This document shows positions 7,606 to 15,177 of a stretch of 64,000 nt of DNA, in pieces. This stretch comes from Streptomyces cadmiisoli (GTDB lineage Bacteria > Actinomycetota > Actinomycetes > Streptomycetales > Streptomycetaceae). The stretch spans positions 3,596,001-3,660,000 of the forward strand of contig NZ_CP030073.1 in the NCBI RefSeq assembly GCF_003261055.1. Direction: 5' to 3'. Within the stretch, counting starts at the first letter, position 1. Every line of letters begins with the position of its first letter. Below the pieces are notes generated by a model. The model worked only from the letters and a program-made list of their open reading frames with translations, ran no database searches and was not told where the DNA came from. A program made the translations under genes and the position numbers.

Positions 7606-8202
7606 TCAGTCGGCCAGGTGAACGTCGAACAAGTCCTCAGGCCCAGGCAGGTCACTGAGGTCGTCCGGGGTCAGGTCCCAGTTCTTGTCCTTGCACTTGA
7701 GGCTCGGCAGCACCTCGTCCCCGCCATCCTGCTCGGAGGGCTGGAACGTGCAGCGCGACTCGACGACGGCAGTTGCGGACGCCTTGGCGGTCTGGTCCTC
7801 GGTGCCCGGGACGATCGTGTCCCCCACGGGGTCGTCGGTCTCGGCCTCCACCGTGTAGCCGAGGAGTCCGTCCGGATCACAAGCAAGTACGTGCGCGTCG
7901 TTCTGCGCCGCGAGCTGATCCGCGCGCCAGCACGGATCGAGAACATCCACGTTGCCGTCGAAGATGTCCTGCCACAGGGTCGGGTCCAGCACGTTTTCGA
8001 CCCACTGGCCAGCGAGTTGGTCACGGGTGTCCATCGCCGCGGCGAGCGCTGCGGCGTCCGCCGCGGTCTGGGCCTCGTTCCTGGTCGCTGCGGCCTGGCC
8101 GACCGCAAGGTACGCGAACGCGAGAAAGAGCAGGCCCGCCACCACCGTGATGTAGATGGGGAAGGCCTGCCCTGCGTCGCGGCACGTGTGATGCCTCCTC
8201 AG
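7606..8202 (-). CDS. TadG-like pilus protein (start uncertain)
   Basis: About 198 residues. Near its N-terminus is CRDAG|QAFPIY followed by a 20-residue hydrophobic helix and QTAADAAALAAAMDTRDQ, the hallmark of TadE/TadG-type pseudopilins. A periplasmic-side Cys-containing C-terminal domain of about 130 residues follows. The frame has no ATG, GTG or TTG near the GGAGG at 8195-8199; the closest candidates are a CTG at 8200-8202 or an ACG just after the SD, so I set the start at the CTG as a best guess. The frame overlaps the Flp stop. Probably a minor pilin or assembly platform protein processed by the prepilin peptidase. Local GC content is lower than in the neighbours. Confidence 0.75.
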   Translation of the reverse strand: MRRHHTCRDAGQAFPIYITVVAGLLFLAFAYLAVGQAAATRNEAQTAADAAALAAAMDTRDQLAGQWVENVLDPTLWQDIFDGNVDVLDPCWRADQLAAQNDAHVLACDPDGLLGYTVEAETDDPVGDTIVPGTEDQTAKASATAVVESRCTFQPSEQDGGDEVLPSLKCKDKNWDLTPDDLSDLPGPEDLFDVHLAD

Positions 8203-8396
8203 CCGCCAGTGACTTCGGTGATCTTGTCGCTGATCGCGTCGAAGATCGACTCGCCGATGTCCGTACCCGTGATCGCCAGCACGATCGCCACGACCACCGC
8301 GATGATCCCCAGGTACTCGACGGCCGTCTGCCCCTCGTCGTTGCGGGCGGCACGAGCGCGGAAGTACGAGGCGGTGGTGTTGAACCAGTTGTTCAT
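8199..8396 (-). CDS. Flp-type major pilin
   Basis: 65 residues: a 22-residue basic leader ending RNDEG, then QTAVEY (Glu +5, Tyr +6) and a hydrophobic helix, leaving a mature pilin of 43 residues. This is the standard size and motif of class IVb Flp pilins assembled by the Tad machine. ATG at 8396 is preceded by GGAGGGG. First gene of the unit flp, tadG-like, lipoprotein, ompA; its upstream region has three GGGCCC boxes. The same motif and helix are repeated inside the toxin at 4958-5113. Confidence 0.92.
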   Translation of the reverse strand: MNNWFNTTASYFRARAARNDEGQTAVEYLGIIAVVVAIVLAITGTDIGESIFDAISDKITEVTGG

Positions 8397-8472
8397 GGTG
8401 TTCCCCTCCGGTATCGGCATCGGTGCCGCTTTCGACACCGGAAAGGTACGGCGGAAGACCCCTCCCGTCAGA

Positions 8473-8510
8473 GGGCCCCAGGGCCCAATCCCGGGCCCAA
8501 CGCGAGGCCC
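8473..8510. promoter_or_regulatory. GGGCCC box cluster upstream of the Flp pilin
   Basis: GGGCCC at 8473-8478, 8481-8486 and 8493-8498, with a partial GAGGCCC at 8504-8510, about 77-115 bp before the pilin start. The first two have the same 2-nt spacer as the boxes at 1327-1340 and 5721-5734. Candidate site for a pilus regulator, perhaps the adjacent response regulator. Confidence 0.5.
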
Positions 8511-8547
8511 AGCGCCGCCTGTCCGTCCCCCCATGCGTCACCGCGGC

Positions 8548-9495
8548 TCACCCCAGTCCCCGTTGTGAACCCGGCGCCGTGCCCAGCCACTTCGCCGCGG
8601 CCTGAGAGCGGCTCGTGCTGTGGAGCTTCGCGAAGATGCGGTTGATGTGGTTCTTGACCGTCTTCTCACTGATGAAGCATGTGGCGGCGATCTGCTGGTT
8701 GTTCATGCCGGATGCGATGAGGTCCATGATCTCCGCCTCCCTCGTGCTCAGTTGGAACCGTGCCCGATACGTAGACTGTGCCACATCTGATTGCACCTGC
8801 GAAAGGTTTTCCGGCGAATTGGCGCGTGTCATTGCGTCTCGGGGAGCGAAACTTGACGCGGACGTCATGATCTGATGATTTGCAGTCGCATCTATCTCGC
8901 CCAGGCCATCGGGGAGCCCCGACACGTCGCCTCCGCTCCGTCCGGCACCGACGCTGGCGGCCCCTTTGGCCGCTCCACCCCCTTCGCCGCGGAGCTGCGC
9001 CAGCAGCGCACCCGCCGCCGTGGGGGTGAAGTGCGGCCTGCCGTGCTTGATGTCCCGGACCGCGGCGACCAGCTGGTCCGCCGTGAACTCGCCGTGCACC
9101 AGGTAGCCTCCGGCCCCGCGCCGCAGGGCCTCCTGGACCACCTCCGACTCCCGGCTGTAGGTGAGCATCACGACAGGCGCCAGCGGCACCAGGTACGGCA
9201 GGGCCGAGATGCCGTCCACTCCGGGCATGCGGACGTCCAGGAGCACCACGTCCGGGCGCTGGGCCCGGGTCGCCTCGTAGGCCTCGCGGCCGTCGGCGGC
9301 CTCCGCCACGACCGCGATGTCCGCACGGCCGGACAGGAGCGCGACCAGGCCGGCGCGCACCACCGGGTTGTCGTCGGCCACGACGACCCGCAGGGCGACC
9401 GTTTGCCGGGGCGGCGGGAAGTCGGCAAACGGGTTCTGGGGCGAAGACGGCGGCGGAGCGCCGGGATCGGGCGTTTGCTGCTGTGCGTCCGGCAT
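8548..9495 (-). CDS. NarL/LuxR-type response regulator
   Basis: 315 residues. Pro-rich N-tail, receiver domain (about 33-150) with acidic pair Asp41/Asp42, phospho-acceptor Asp87 in LLDVRMPG and Thr112. The usual Lys after GY(L/V) is replaced: GYLVHGE has His134, which may alter phosphorylation switching. A long linker of about 95 residues, encoded by unusually AT-rich DNA near 8740-8880, joins it to a LuxR HTH (about 249-305: LSTREAEIMDLIASG, SEKTVKNHINRIFAKL). The gene follows the sensor kinase by 27 bp and faces the pilin promoter. It probably controls pilin transcription. Confidence 0.9.
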   Translation of the reverse strand: MPDAQQQTPDPGAPPPSSPQNPFADFPPPRQTVALRVVVADDNPVVRAGLVALLSGRADIAVVAEAADGREAYEATRAQRPDVVLLDVRMPGVDGISALPYLVPLAPVVMLTYSRESEVVQEALRRGAGGYLVHGEFTADQLVAAVRDIKHGRPHFTPTAAGALLAQLRGEGGGAAKGAASVGAGRSGGDVSGLPDGLGEIDATANHQIMTSASSFAPRDAMTRANSPENLSQVQSDVAQSTYRARFQLSTREAEIMDLIASGMNNQQIAATCFISEKTVKNHINRIFAKLHSTSRSQAAAKWLGTAPGSQRGLG

Positions 9496-9522
9496 TCTTC
9501 GGCCTCCTCTCGGGTCGTGGGG

Positions 9523-11211
9523 TCAGGCCGCGGGTGCGGTGGGTGTGTGCAGGGCGGCGAGCGGCAGTTCCAGGCGCACCTCCGTGCCCTGCGGATGGCT
9601 GCCTCGTCCGACGCGGATGCGGGCGCCCACAGAGGCGGCCCGCTCGACCATGCCGACCAGGCCGAAATGGCCTGCCCGGCGCAGCTGTTCGAGGGTGGTT
9701 CCGGGAGGCAGGCCGCGTCCGTCGTCGTAGACGCTGATACGCAGCAGGTCGCCGTGGACACCGGCCCGTACGTCGACCTTCGTCGCGGACGCGTGGCGGT
9801 GGGCGTTCTCCATCGCCTCCGACGCGATCGTGAGGAGCTGGCGGGCCACGGCGGGCGGGACGGGCGGCACCGCGTGCGCACCGGTGGGCCGGTACGCGGT
9901 GGGCGTACCGGTGCGGGCGTGGAAGTCGCGGGTGCGGGCGGCGAGTTCGACCAGGACGTCCGTGCCGTGGTCGGGGTCCGACTCGCGGCGCAGGTCGGCG
10001 AGGAGTTCACGGGACTCGGCGGCGGCCCGGCGCGCGGAGCGGGCGACCAGTTCGGCCTGTCGCTTGACCAGGCCCGGGTCCATCTTGTCGGCCGAGCCTG
10101 CCAGGCCGTCCGCCGCGAGGGCCACGCCGTGCAGGGTCTTGGCGACGGAGTCGTGCAGTTCGCGGGCGAGGCGGGCGCGTTCCCCGGCCACCGCCTCGGT
10201 GACGGCGAGCCGGGCCTGGACCGTCGTCAGGGCGTGGGTGGCGGCGCCGAAGCGGAGCATGAGGTTGCGCAGCGTGGAGCCGACCGCTCCGGCGATGACG
10301 CAGAGACCGGGCAGGAGCAGGGCCTCGGCGAGGCTGCCGTGCGGGCTCCGCGCCAGGGTCGCCTGGACCAGCAGCAGGATCAGGGACTGCAGGGAGGCGA
10401 AGCAGGCGGCGCCCCGCCAGCCGTAGACCAGTCCGGCGAGCAGCGGCGTGCAGACGCTGACGTAGGCGAGGGTGGTGTCCGGGCCGGCGGAGATCAGGGG
10501 GAGGGAGCCGAGGAGGGTGTCCAGGGCCAGGAGGCTGGGGTGGCGCAGGAGCAGCGGACCGAACCGTTCCCAGTCCCTGAACAGGACGTACGACACCATG
10601 AAGGTGACCACCACGGCCGCGCCGACCAGGCGGACGCCCAGGCCCGGAGACGCGTTGAGGAGAGCGGCGGGCGCGGCGAGGGCGATCATGGCCAGCCGGA
10701 AGCCGAACACCTGGCGGCACATCGCTTGCAGGGCGTTGACCTGAATGGGCAGTGCGGGGGCCGATACCGGACTGGCCGCGGACGGCGCTACGGGCGCATG
10801 GGGCGCCGCCCCGTCCTCGCCCGACCCGCCACCCCGACGCCCACCCGCATCCGCATCCGCATCCGAACCGGGCCCTGACCCCGCACCCACATCAGCGCCC
10901 GCACCGGCCCCGGCCTCCCAGCCGCCGGCCCCGAAACCCCCCGGTGCCCCCGGCACCTCCGGCGCCGACGGCATCCCCGAAACCCCCCGCGCCGCCCCCG
11001 TCACCCCCATCACCCCCGACGGATCCGCCCGCGCCCACCCCGGTGGCAGTGCCGGGGTCGCCGATGTGACCGGGATGTCCGGTGCGCCCGTGCGGACGTG
11101 GGCCGGCAGGACCGTGCCCGCCGGCGGTGTGGTGATCTCGGGCGGCTTGGGGCGGCGGCGCAGCAGCCCCACGCCCTCCCTCGGCGGCGGTGTCGTCATC
11201 GGCCTCGTCAC
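9523..11211 (-). CDS. Sensor histidine kinase (HisKA_3, NarX/DesK type)
   Basis: 562 residues. The first 150 are Pro/Ala/Gly-rich and disordered. About four to six membrane helices lie at 165-320. The dimerisation domain carries the phospho-accepting His353 in ARLARELHDSVAKTLHG. The HATPase domain (about 440-560) has the N-box EAMENAHRH and G-boxes DDGRGLP and FGLVGMVERA, all intact. No extracellular sensor domain is evident, so the stimulus may be sensed in the membrane. Start GTG 11211 with AGAGGGG upstream, 8 bp after tadC; ATG 11199 is possible. Pairs with the regulator downstream. Confidence 0.9.
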   Translation of the reverse strand: MTRPMTTPPPREGVGLLRRRPKPPEITTPPAGTVLPAHVRTGAPDIPVTSATPALPPGWARADPSGVMGVTGAARGVSGMPSAPEVPGAPGGFGAGGWEAGAGAGADVGAGSGPGSDADADAGGRRGGGSGEDGAAPHAPVAPSAASPVSAPALPIQVNALQAMCRQVFGFRLAMIALAAPAALLNASPGLGVRLVGAAVVVTFMVSYVLFRDWERFGPLLLRHPSLLALDTLLGSLPLISAGPDTTLAYVSVCTPLLAGLVYGWRGAACFASLQSLILLLVQATLARSPHGSLAEALLLPGLCVIAGAVGSTLRNLMLRFGAATHALTTVQARLAVTEAVAGERARLARELHDSVAKTLHGVALAADGLAGSADKMDPGLVKRQAELVARSARRAAAESRELLADLRRESDPDHGTDVLVELAARTRDFHARTGTPTAYRPTGAHAVPPVPPAVARQLLTIASEAMENAHRHASATKVDVRAGVHGDLLRISVYDDGRGLPPGTTLEQLRRAGHFGLVGMVERAASVGARIRVGRGSHPQGTEVRLELPLAALHTPTAPAA

Positions 11212-11219
11212 CCGCCCCT

Positions 11220-12107
11220 CTACTCGCCCGTGATCGTGCCGAAGTCGGTGCCGGAGCCGAGCAGCAGGCCCGCGCCGAGGAGCAGCATCGTGGCCGGGAC
11301 CATGAACGTCGTGATCATCATGGTGGCCTTGGGTACGGCACGGGCCGCCTTGCGGCGGGCGTTCTGCGCGTCGGTGCGGCGCATGTCCTTGGCGAGGGAG
11401 ACCAGCGTGTCGACGATCGGCGCGCCCAGTTCCTCGCCCTGCTGCAACGCGGTGACGAACATCGCGACCTGCTCGGAGTCGTTCCTGCGGCGCAGTTCCG
11501 CGAAGGCCTGGCGGCGGCTCATACCGAGGTCCATCTGGCGCAGGGTGATGCGGATCTCGTCGGCCCAGGGTCCCTCGTAGCGGGTGGCGACCCGGTCCAG
11601 GGCCTGGCGGAAGCCGAGTCCGGCGCTGACGACGACGGCGAGGACGTCGAGGAAGTCCGGCAGGGTCCGCTCGATCACGTCCTTGCGCAGGCGGATCGCC
11701 GACCAGATGCCGACCTCCGTCCAGAACGCGCCGAAGGCGAACAGCAGCAGGGCCATCAGGACGTTGCCCTGGAGCAGGAAGACCAGTCCGCCGAGCCCGC
11801 CGAGGAAGCCGTAGACCGCCCTTCGGGCCGCGTACCGGTCGATGGTCAGGCCGCCGGGGTTGCCCGCCAGGTCGATCCTGCGGCGGTACTTTGCGACCTG
11901 CTTGGGGCCCATCAGCCGCTGGACGGCGGGGGCGTAGCGCATGCCCAGCCGGTCGACGAGCGAGTCCACCGCGCCCGTGCGGGTCGAGCCGACCTCCAGG
12001 GCGAGCGCGAGGTCGCCGGGCAGTTTCGCCTCCGCCCGGTACATCCGGATGCCGGCGAAGACGCCCCAGACTGCGAGGCCCATCAAGGTGGCGAGCACGA
12101 GTGCCAT
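11220..12107 (-). CDS. tadC: Tad pilus inner-membrane platform protein TadC
   Basis: 295 residues with the T2SF (GspF-type) domain: cytoplasmic helices between membrane segments, including RTLPDFLDVLAVVVSAGLG and ALQQGEELGAPIVDTL, and a closing pair of hydrophobic helices. Together with TadB it forms the membrane platform turned by the CpaF ATPase to extrude Flp. Gap of 16 bp to tadB; the kinase gene follows within 8 bp, so all are in one operon. Confidence 0.9.
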   Translation of the reverse strand: MALVLATLMGLAVWGVFAGIRMYRAEAKLPGDLALALEVGSTRTGAVDSLVDRLGMRYAPAVQRLMGPKQVAKYRRRIDLAGNPGGLTIDRYAARRAVYGFLGGLGGLVFLLQGNVLMALLLFAFGAFWTEVGIWSAIRLRKDVIERTLPDFLDVLAVVVSAGLGFRQALDRVATRYEGPWADEIRITLRQMDLGMSRRQAFAELRRRNDSEQVAMFVTALQQGEELGAPIVDTLVSLAKDMRRTDAQNARRKAARAVPKATMMITTFMVPATMLLLGAGLLLGSGTDFGTITGE

Positions 12108-12123
12108 GGCGATCCCCTCCGCC

Positions 12124-13068
12124 TCAGACGTCGATTCGGGACATACGGCGGATGAGGACGAAGCCGACCGCGTACAGCGCGAACGCGATGATCACGCAGG
12201 CCTGGCCGACCGGTGAGCCGGTCATGCGGTCCAGTGCGCCGTCCTTCACCCCGTTCATCAGGAACAGGGATCCGACGCCCATCACCGGGACCGCGTAGGA
12301 CGTCATGCTGACCTGGGAGAGCTGGGTGCGGATCTCGCGCCGGGTCTCCTTGCGCTCCTCCAGGGTCTCGGTGAGGTTGCGCAGGGCGCTGACGACCTGA
12401 CCGCCGGCCCGGTTGGACAGGACCAGCGTGGTGACCAGGACGACCAGTTCGCGCGAGGGCAGCCGGTCGGCCAGTTCGCCCAGCGCGTCGTCCATGGACG
12501 CGCCGACCGCCAGCTGGTTGGCCACCTTGGACAGTTCCTCGCCGGCCGGTGCCTCCAGTTCCTCGGCCGCCATGCCGATCGCGGTGCGCAGGGCGAGGCC
12601 GGCCTGGGTGGCGTTGGCCAGGATCCGGGCCAGTTCGGGGAGTTGGTTGATGAACTTCTCGATGCGTTTCTGCCGCTGCCAGTTGAGGAACTGCACGGCC
12701 ACCCAGATGCCCAGCAGTCCGGCGATCGGGCCGAAGAAGGGCGCGAGCGTGGCCTGGCCGATCAGCCACAGTCCGGCGACGGTGGCGAGCATCGCGGCGA
12801 AGAACTCGCCGGGTGTCACGTCCAGGCCCGTCGCGGCCAGCCGCAGCTCCAGTTTCCGGCCCGGCCCGGTCCTGCGCAGCCGGCGGTCCAGGTCCCGGAA
12901 GTAGCGCCGGCGTCCGACGACCGGGATCTGGCCCGTCGCCGACAGCCGGTCCACCAGGGCCCGGCGCTGGGCCTTGCCGGTGTTGTAGGCGTGGGCTCCG
13001 GCCACGGCGAGGACGCAGGTCAGCAGGGTGACGCCGGTGGTGAGGGAGACGAGGGTCTGGAGTTCCAT
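12124..13068 (-). CDS. tadB: Tad pilus inner-membrane platform protein TadB
   Basis: 314 residues. N-terminal membrane helix, a basic cytoplasmic part (RRALVDRLSATGQIP), two central helices, then the T2SF helical domain with LPELARILANATQAGLALRTAI and GASMDDALGELADRLPS, and two C-terminal helices. This is the usual TadB layout. Located 14 bp after cpaF. Works with TadC as a heteromeric platform. Confidence 0.9.
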   Translation of the reverse strand: MELQTLVSLTTGVTLLTCVLAVAGAHAYNTGKAQRRALVDRLSATGQIPVVGRRRYFRDLDRRLRRTGPGRKLELRLAATGLDVTPGEFFAAMLATVAGLWLIGQATLAPFFGPIAGLLGIWVAVQFLNWQRQKRIEKFINQLPELARILANATQAGLALRTAIGMAAEELEAPAGEELSKVANQLAVGASMDDALGELADRLPSRELVVLVTTLVLSNRAGGQVVSALRNLTETLEERKETRREIRTQLSQVSMTSYAVPVMGVGSLFLMNGVKDGALDRMTGSPVGQACVIIAFALYAVGFVLIRRMSRIDV

Positions 13069-13082
13069 GGGGAGGTTCCTGC

Positions 13083-14420
13083 CTACCTGGCTTCTCGGGT
13101 GGCTAGCTGTTCTGCGGACTGGGCCACGCCGAAGGCCTGCGGGACGGGCTGGCTCGCCATGTAGAGGCGGTCGGCGGTGCGCCGGGGGAGCGGGAAGTGC
13201 TCGAAGGCGCCGTGGACCCGGCCGTCGGCGGCCATGGGCAGGGCCCTGAAGCGGGCGACGGTGGCCAGCCGGTAGGGCTCGCCGCCGTGGCTGTCGAGGA
13301 CCGCGATCTCGGTGACCCGGCGGGCGCCGTCGGCGAACCGGGTGAGCTGGACGATCACGTCGAGGGCGCTGTTGATCTGGTCGTGCAGCGCCACGAACGG
13401 GATCTCGACGTCGGACATGGAGGCCAGTGTCTGGAGCCGCATCAGGGCGTCCTCGGCGCTGTTGGCGTGGACGGTGGCCAGGGATCCGTCGTGGCCGGTC
13501 GACATCGCCTGGAGCATGTCGAGCGACTCGCCGCCGCGGACCTCACCGACGACGATGCGGTCGGGGCGCATGCGCAGGGAGTTGCGCACCAGGTCGCGGA
13601 TCGTCACCCGGCCCTGGCCCTCGACGTTCGGCGGACGCGACTCCAGGCGGATGACGTGCTGCTGCTGGAGCTGGAGTTCCGCGGAGTCCTCGATGGTGAT
13701 GATGCGGTCGGCCGCGGGGATGAGGCCGGACAGGGCGTTGAGCAGCGTCGTCTTGCCGGTGCCGGTCGCCCCGGACACGATGATGTTGAACCTGGCCTGC
13801 ACCAGCCCGGCGAGCAGGTACAGCATGTGCTCGTCCAGCGAGCCGAAGCCGATGAGTTCCTGGAGGGTGAAGGAGCGGGGGAAGCGGCGGATGGTGAGGG
13901 TGGCGCCGGTCAGGGACAGCGGCGGGATGATGACGTTGACGCGTTCGCCGGACGGGAGGCGGGCGTCGACCATCGGGTTCGACTCGTCCACGCGCCGGTT
14001 GACGGTGGACACGATCCGCTCGATGGTCTGCATCAGCTGGTCGTTGGAGGCGAACCGCATCGGCAGCTGCTCGACCCGTCCGCCCCGTTCGACGAAGATC
14101 GCGTCCGGGCCGTTCACCATGATCTCGGTGATCGACGCGTCCTCCAGCAGGGGTTCCAGAATGCCGAGGCCGAGGGCCTCGTCGACGACGCGGCGGATCA
14201 GCTGGGACCGCTCGACCGTGGACAGCACCGGGCCCTCGCGGCTGATGATGTGCCCGAGCACCCGCTCCAGGCGCGCCCGGCGCTCGGCCGCGGCGAGCGA
14301 ACTCATCTCCGCGAGGTCGATCTCCTCCAGGAGTTTGGCGCGGTACGAGGCGACCAGGTGGCCGTCCTCGCCCCGGCTGCCGTTCTCCTCGGGGGAGTTG
14401 ATCCGTGCCCGCAGGCTCAT
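13083..14420 (-). CDS. cpaF: Tad pilus secretion ATPase CpaF/TadA
   Basis: 445 residues, normal length. N-terminal helical domain, then the secretion ATPase core: Walker A GATGTGKTT (217-225), Asp box ITIEDSAELQ (241-250), Walker B-like region RPDRIVVGEVRG and the His box (GHDGSLATVHANS). Cytoplasmic hexamer that powers pilus assembly. This is the engine of the locus; only one such ATPase is present, so assembly and any retraction would share it. Confidence 0.93.
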   Translation of the reverse strand: MSLRARINSPEENGSRGEDGHLVASYRAKLLEEIDLAEMSSLAAAERRARLERVLGHIISREGPVLSTVERSQLIRRVVDEALGLGILEPLLEDASITEIMVNGPDAIFVERGGRVEQLPMRFASNDQLMQTIERIVSTVNRRVDESNPMVDARLPSGERVNVIIPPLSLTGATLTIRRFPRSFTLQELIGFGSLDEHMLYLLAGLVQARFNIIVSGATGTGKTTLLNALSGLIPAADRIITIEDSAELQLQQQHVIRLESRPPNVEGQGRVTIRDLVRNSLRMRPDRIVVGEVRGGESLDMLQAMSTGHDGSLATVHANSAEDALMRLQTLASMSDVEIPFVALHDQINSALDVIVQLTRFADGARRVTEIAVLDSHGGEPYRLATVARFRALPMAADGRVHGAFEHFPLPRRTADRLYMASQPVPQAFGVAQSAEQLATREAR

Positions 14421-14435
14421 CGCCGTACTCCCTGT

Positions 14436-14792
14436 TCAGTGGTCGATCGGCATCGTGGCCGTCTTGTGCGCGTCGCCGAAGTCCCAGCCGGGGACGATCG
14501 ACGGGATGTCGACCGTGGCGGTGACCTGGACCTCGTCGCCCAGTTCGGCGCTGGTGCAGTCGGTGCCGTCGGCCAGCCAGGTGCTGACGGCGGCCTGGCA
14601 GTCCTGGGCGTAGGGCCCGTTCAGCGAGGCGCTGCGGGCCCCGGTGCGGGCGGCGGTGCCGGCCTGCTGGGCGGTGTAGGCGACCAGTCCGATCTGTACG
14701 GCGGCCAGCGCGACGAGGACCAGGATCGGGATGAACCCGAGGTACTCGATCGCGACCTGCCCGCGGTCGCGGGCTCTGCGCCGGTACGGCAT
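14436..14792 (-). CDS. TadE-family pseudopilin (first)
   Basis: 118 residues from ATG 14792. Leader MPYRRRARDRG, then QVAIEY and a hydrophobic helix; after it QQAGTAARTGARSAS and a small beta-like C-terminal domain with two Cys. Typical TadE minor pilin processed by the prepilin peptidase. One base separates it from the second tadE gene upstream, and 15 bp from cpaF downstream. Confidence 0.88.
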   Translation of the reverse strand: MPYRRRARDRGQVAIEYLGFIPILVLVALAAVQIGLVAYTAQQAGTAARTGARSASLNGPYAQDCQAAVSTWLADGTDCTSAELGDEVQVTATVDIPSIVPGWDFGDAHKTATMPIDH

Positions 14793-14793
14793 C

Positions 14794-15177
14794 TCAGTCC
14801 ACCTCCTCCTCCACGGCCCCGGCGTGGCCGTCGACCTCGAAGGGGAATCCGATGGAGCCGGGGAAGAGGACCGGCACCCGCAGTGTGACGTCGGCGGTGA
14901 CGAAGCCACCGCTCGTGGTGCACTGCACGTCGGCGTCCCCCTCCCATGCGTCCGGCAGGTGCTCGACCCCTGCCTCCTGGCAGGCGGCCTGCCGGTCGTC
15001 GGCGGCGGTGCCCGCTCGTACCGCCTCGTCAGCAGCGTTCCCCGCGAGGGTGAAGGTGTACCCCAGGAGCACGAACTGCCACAGCAGCACCAGCGTCAGA
15101 ATGATCAGCGGTGTCATGCCGAGGAACTCGACGGTGACCTGGCCGCGGTCCCGCTTCAGTGCCGCCCGCATCGTCAT
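14794..15177 (-). CDS. TadE-family pseudopilin (second)
   Basis: 127 residues. Leader MTMRAALKRDRG, then QVTVEF and a hydrophobic helix, then the usual ANAADEAVRAG stretch and a beta-like domain with two Cys. The ATG overlaps the cpaE stop (ATGA), so translation is coupled. A second in-frame ATG lies two codons later. The tandem TadE pair is probably the minor-pilin complex that starts Flp assembly. Confidence 0.88.
   Translation of the reverse strand: MTMRAALKRDRGQVTVEFLGMTPLIILTLVLLWQFVLLGYTFTLAGNAADEAVRAGTAADDRQAACQEAGVEHLPDAWEGDADVQCTTSGGFVTADVTLRVPVLFPGSIGFPFEVDGHAGAVEEEVD

Noticed and set aside
8740..8880. Inserted mobile element in the response regulator gene
   Set aside because: The stretch is AT-richer, but the frame continues and there are no terminal repeats or transposase remnants.
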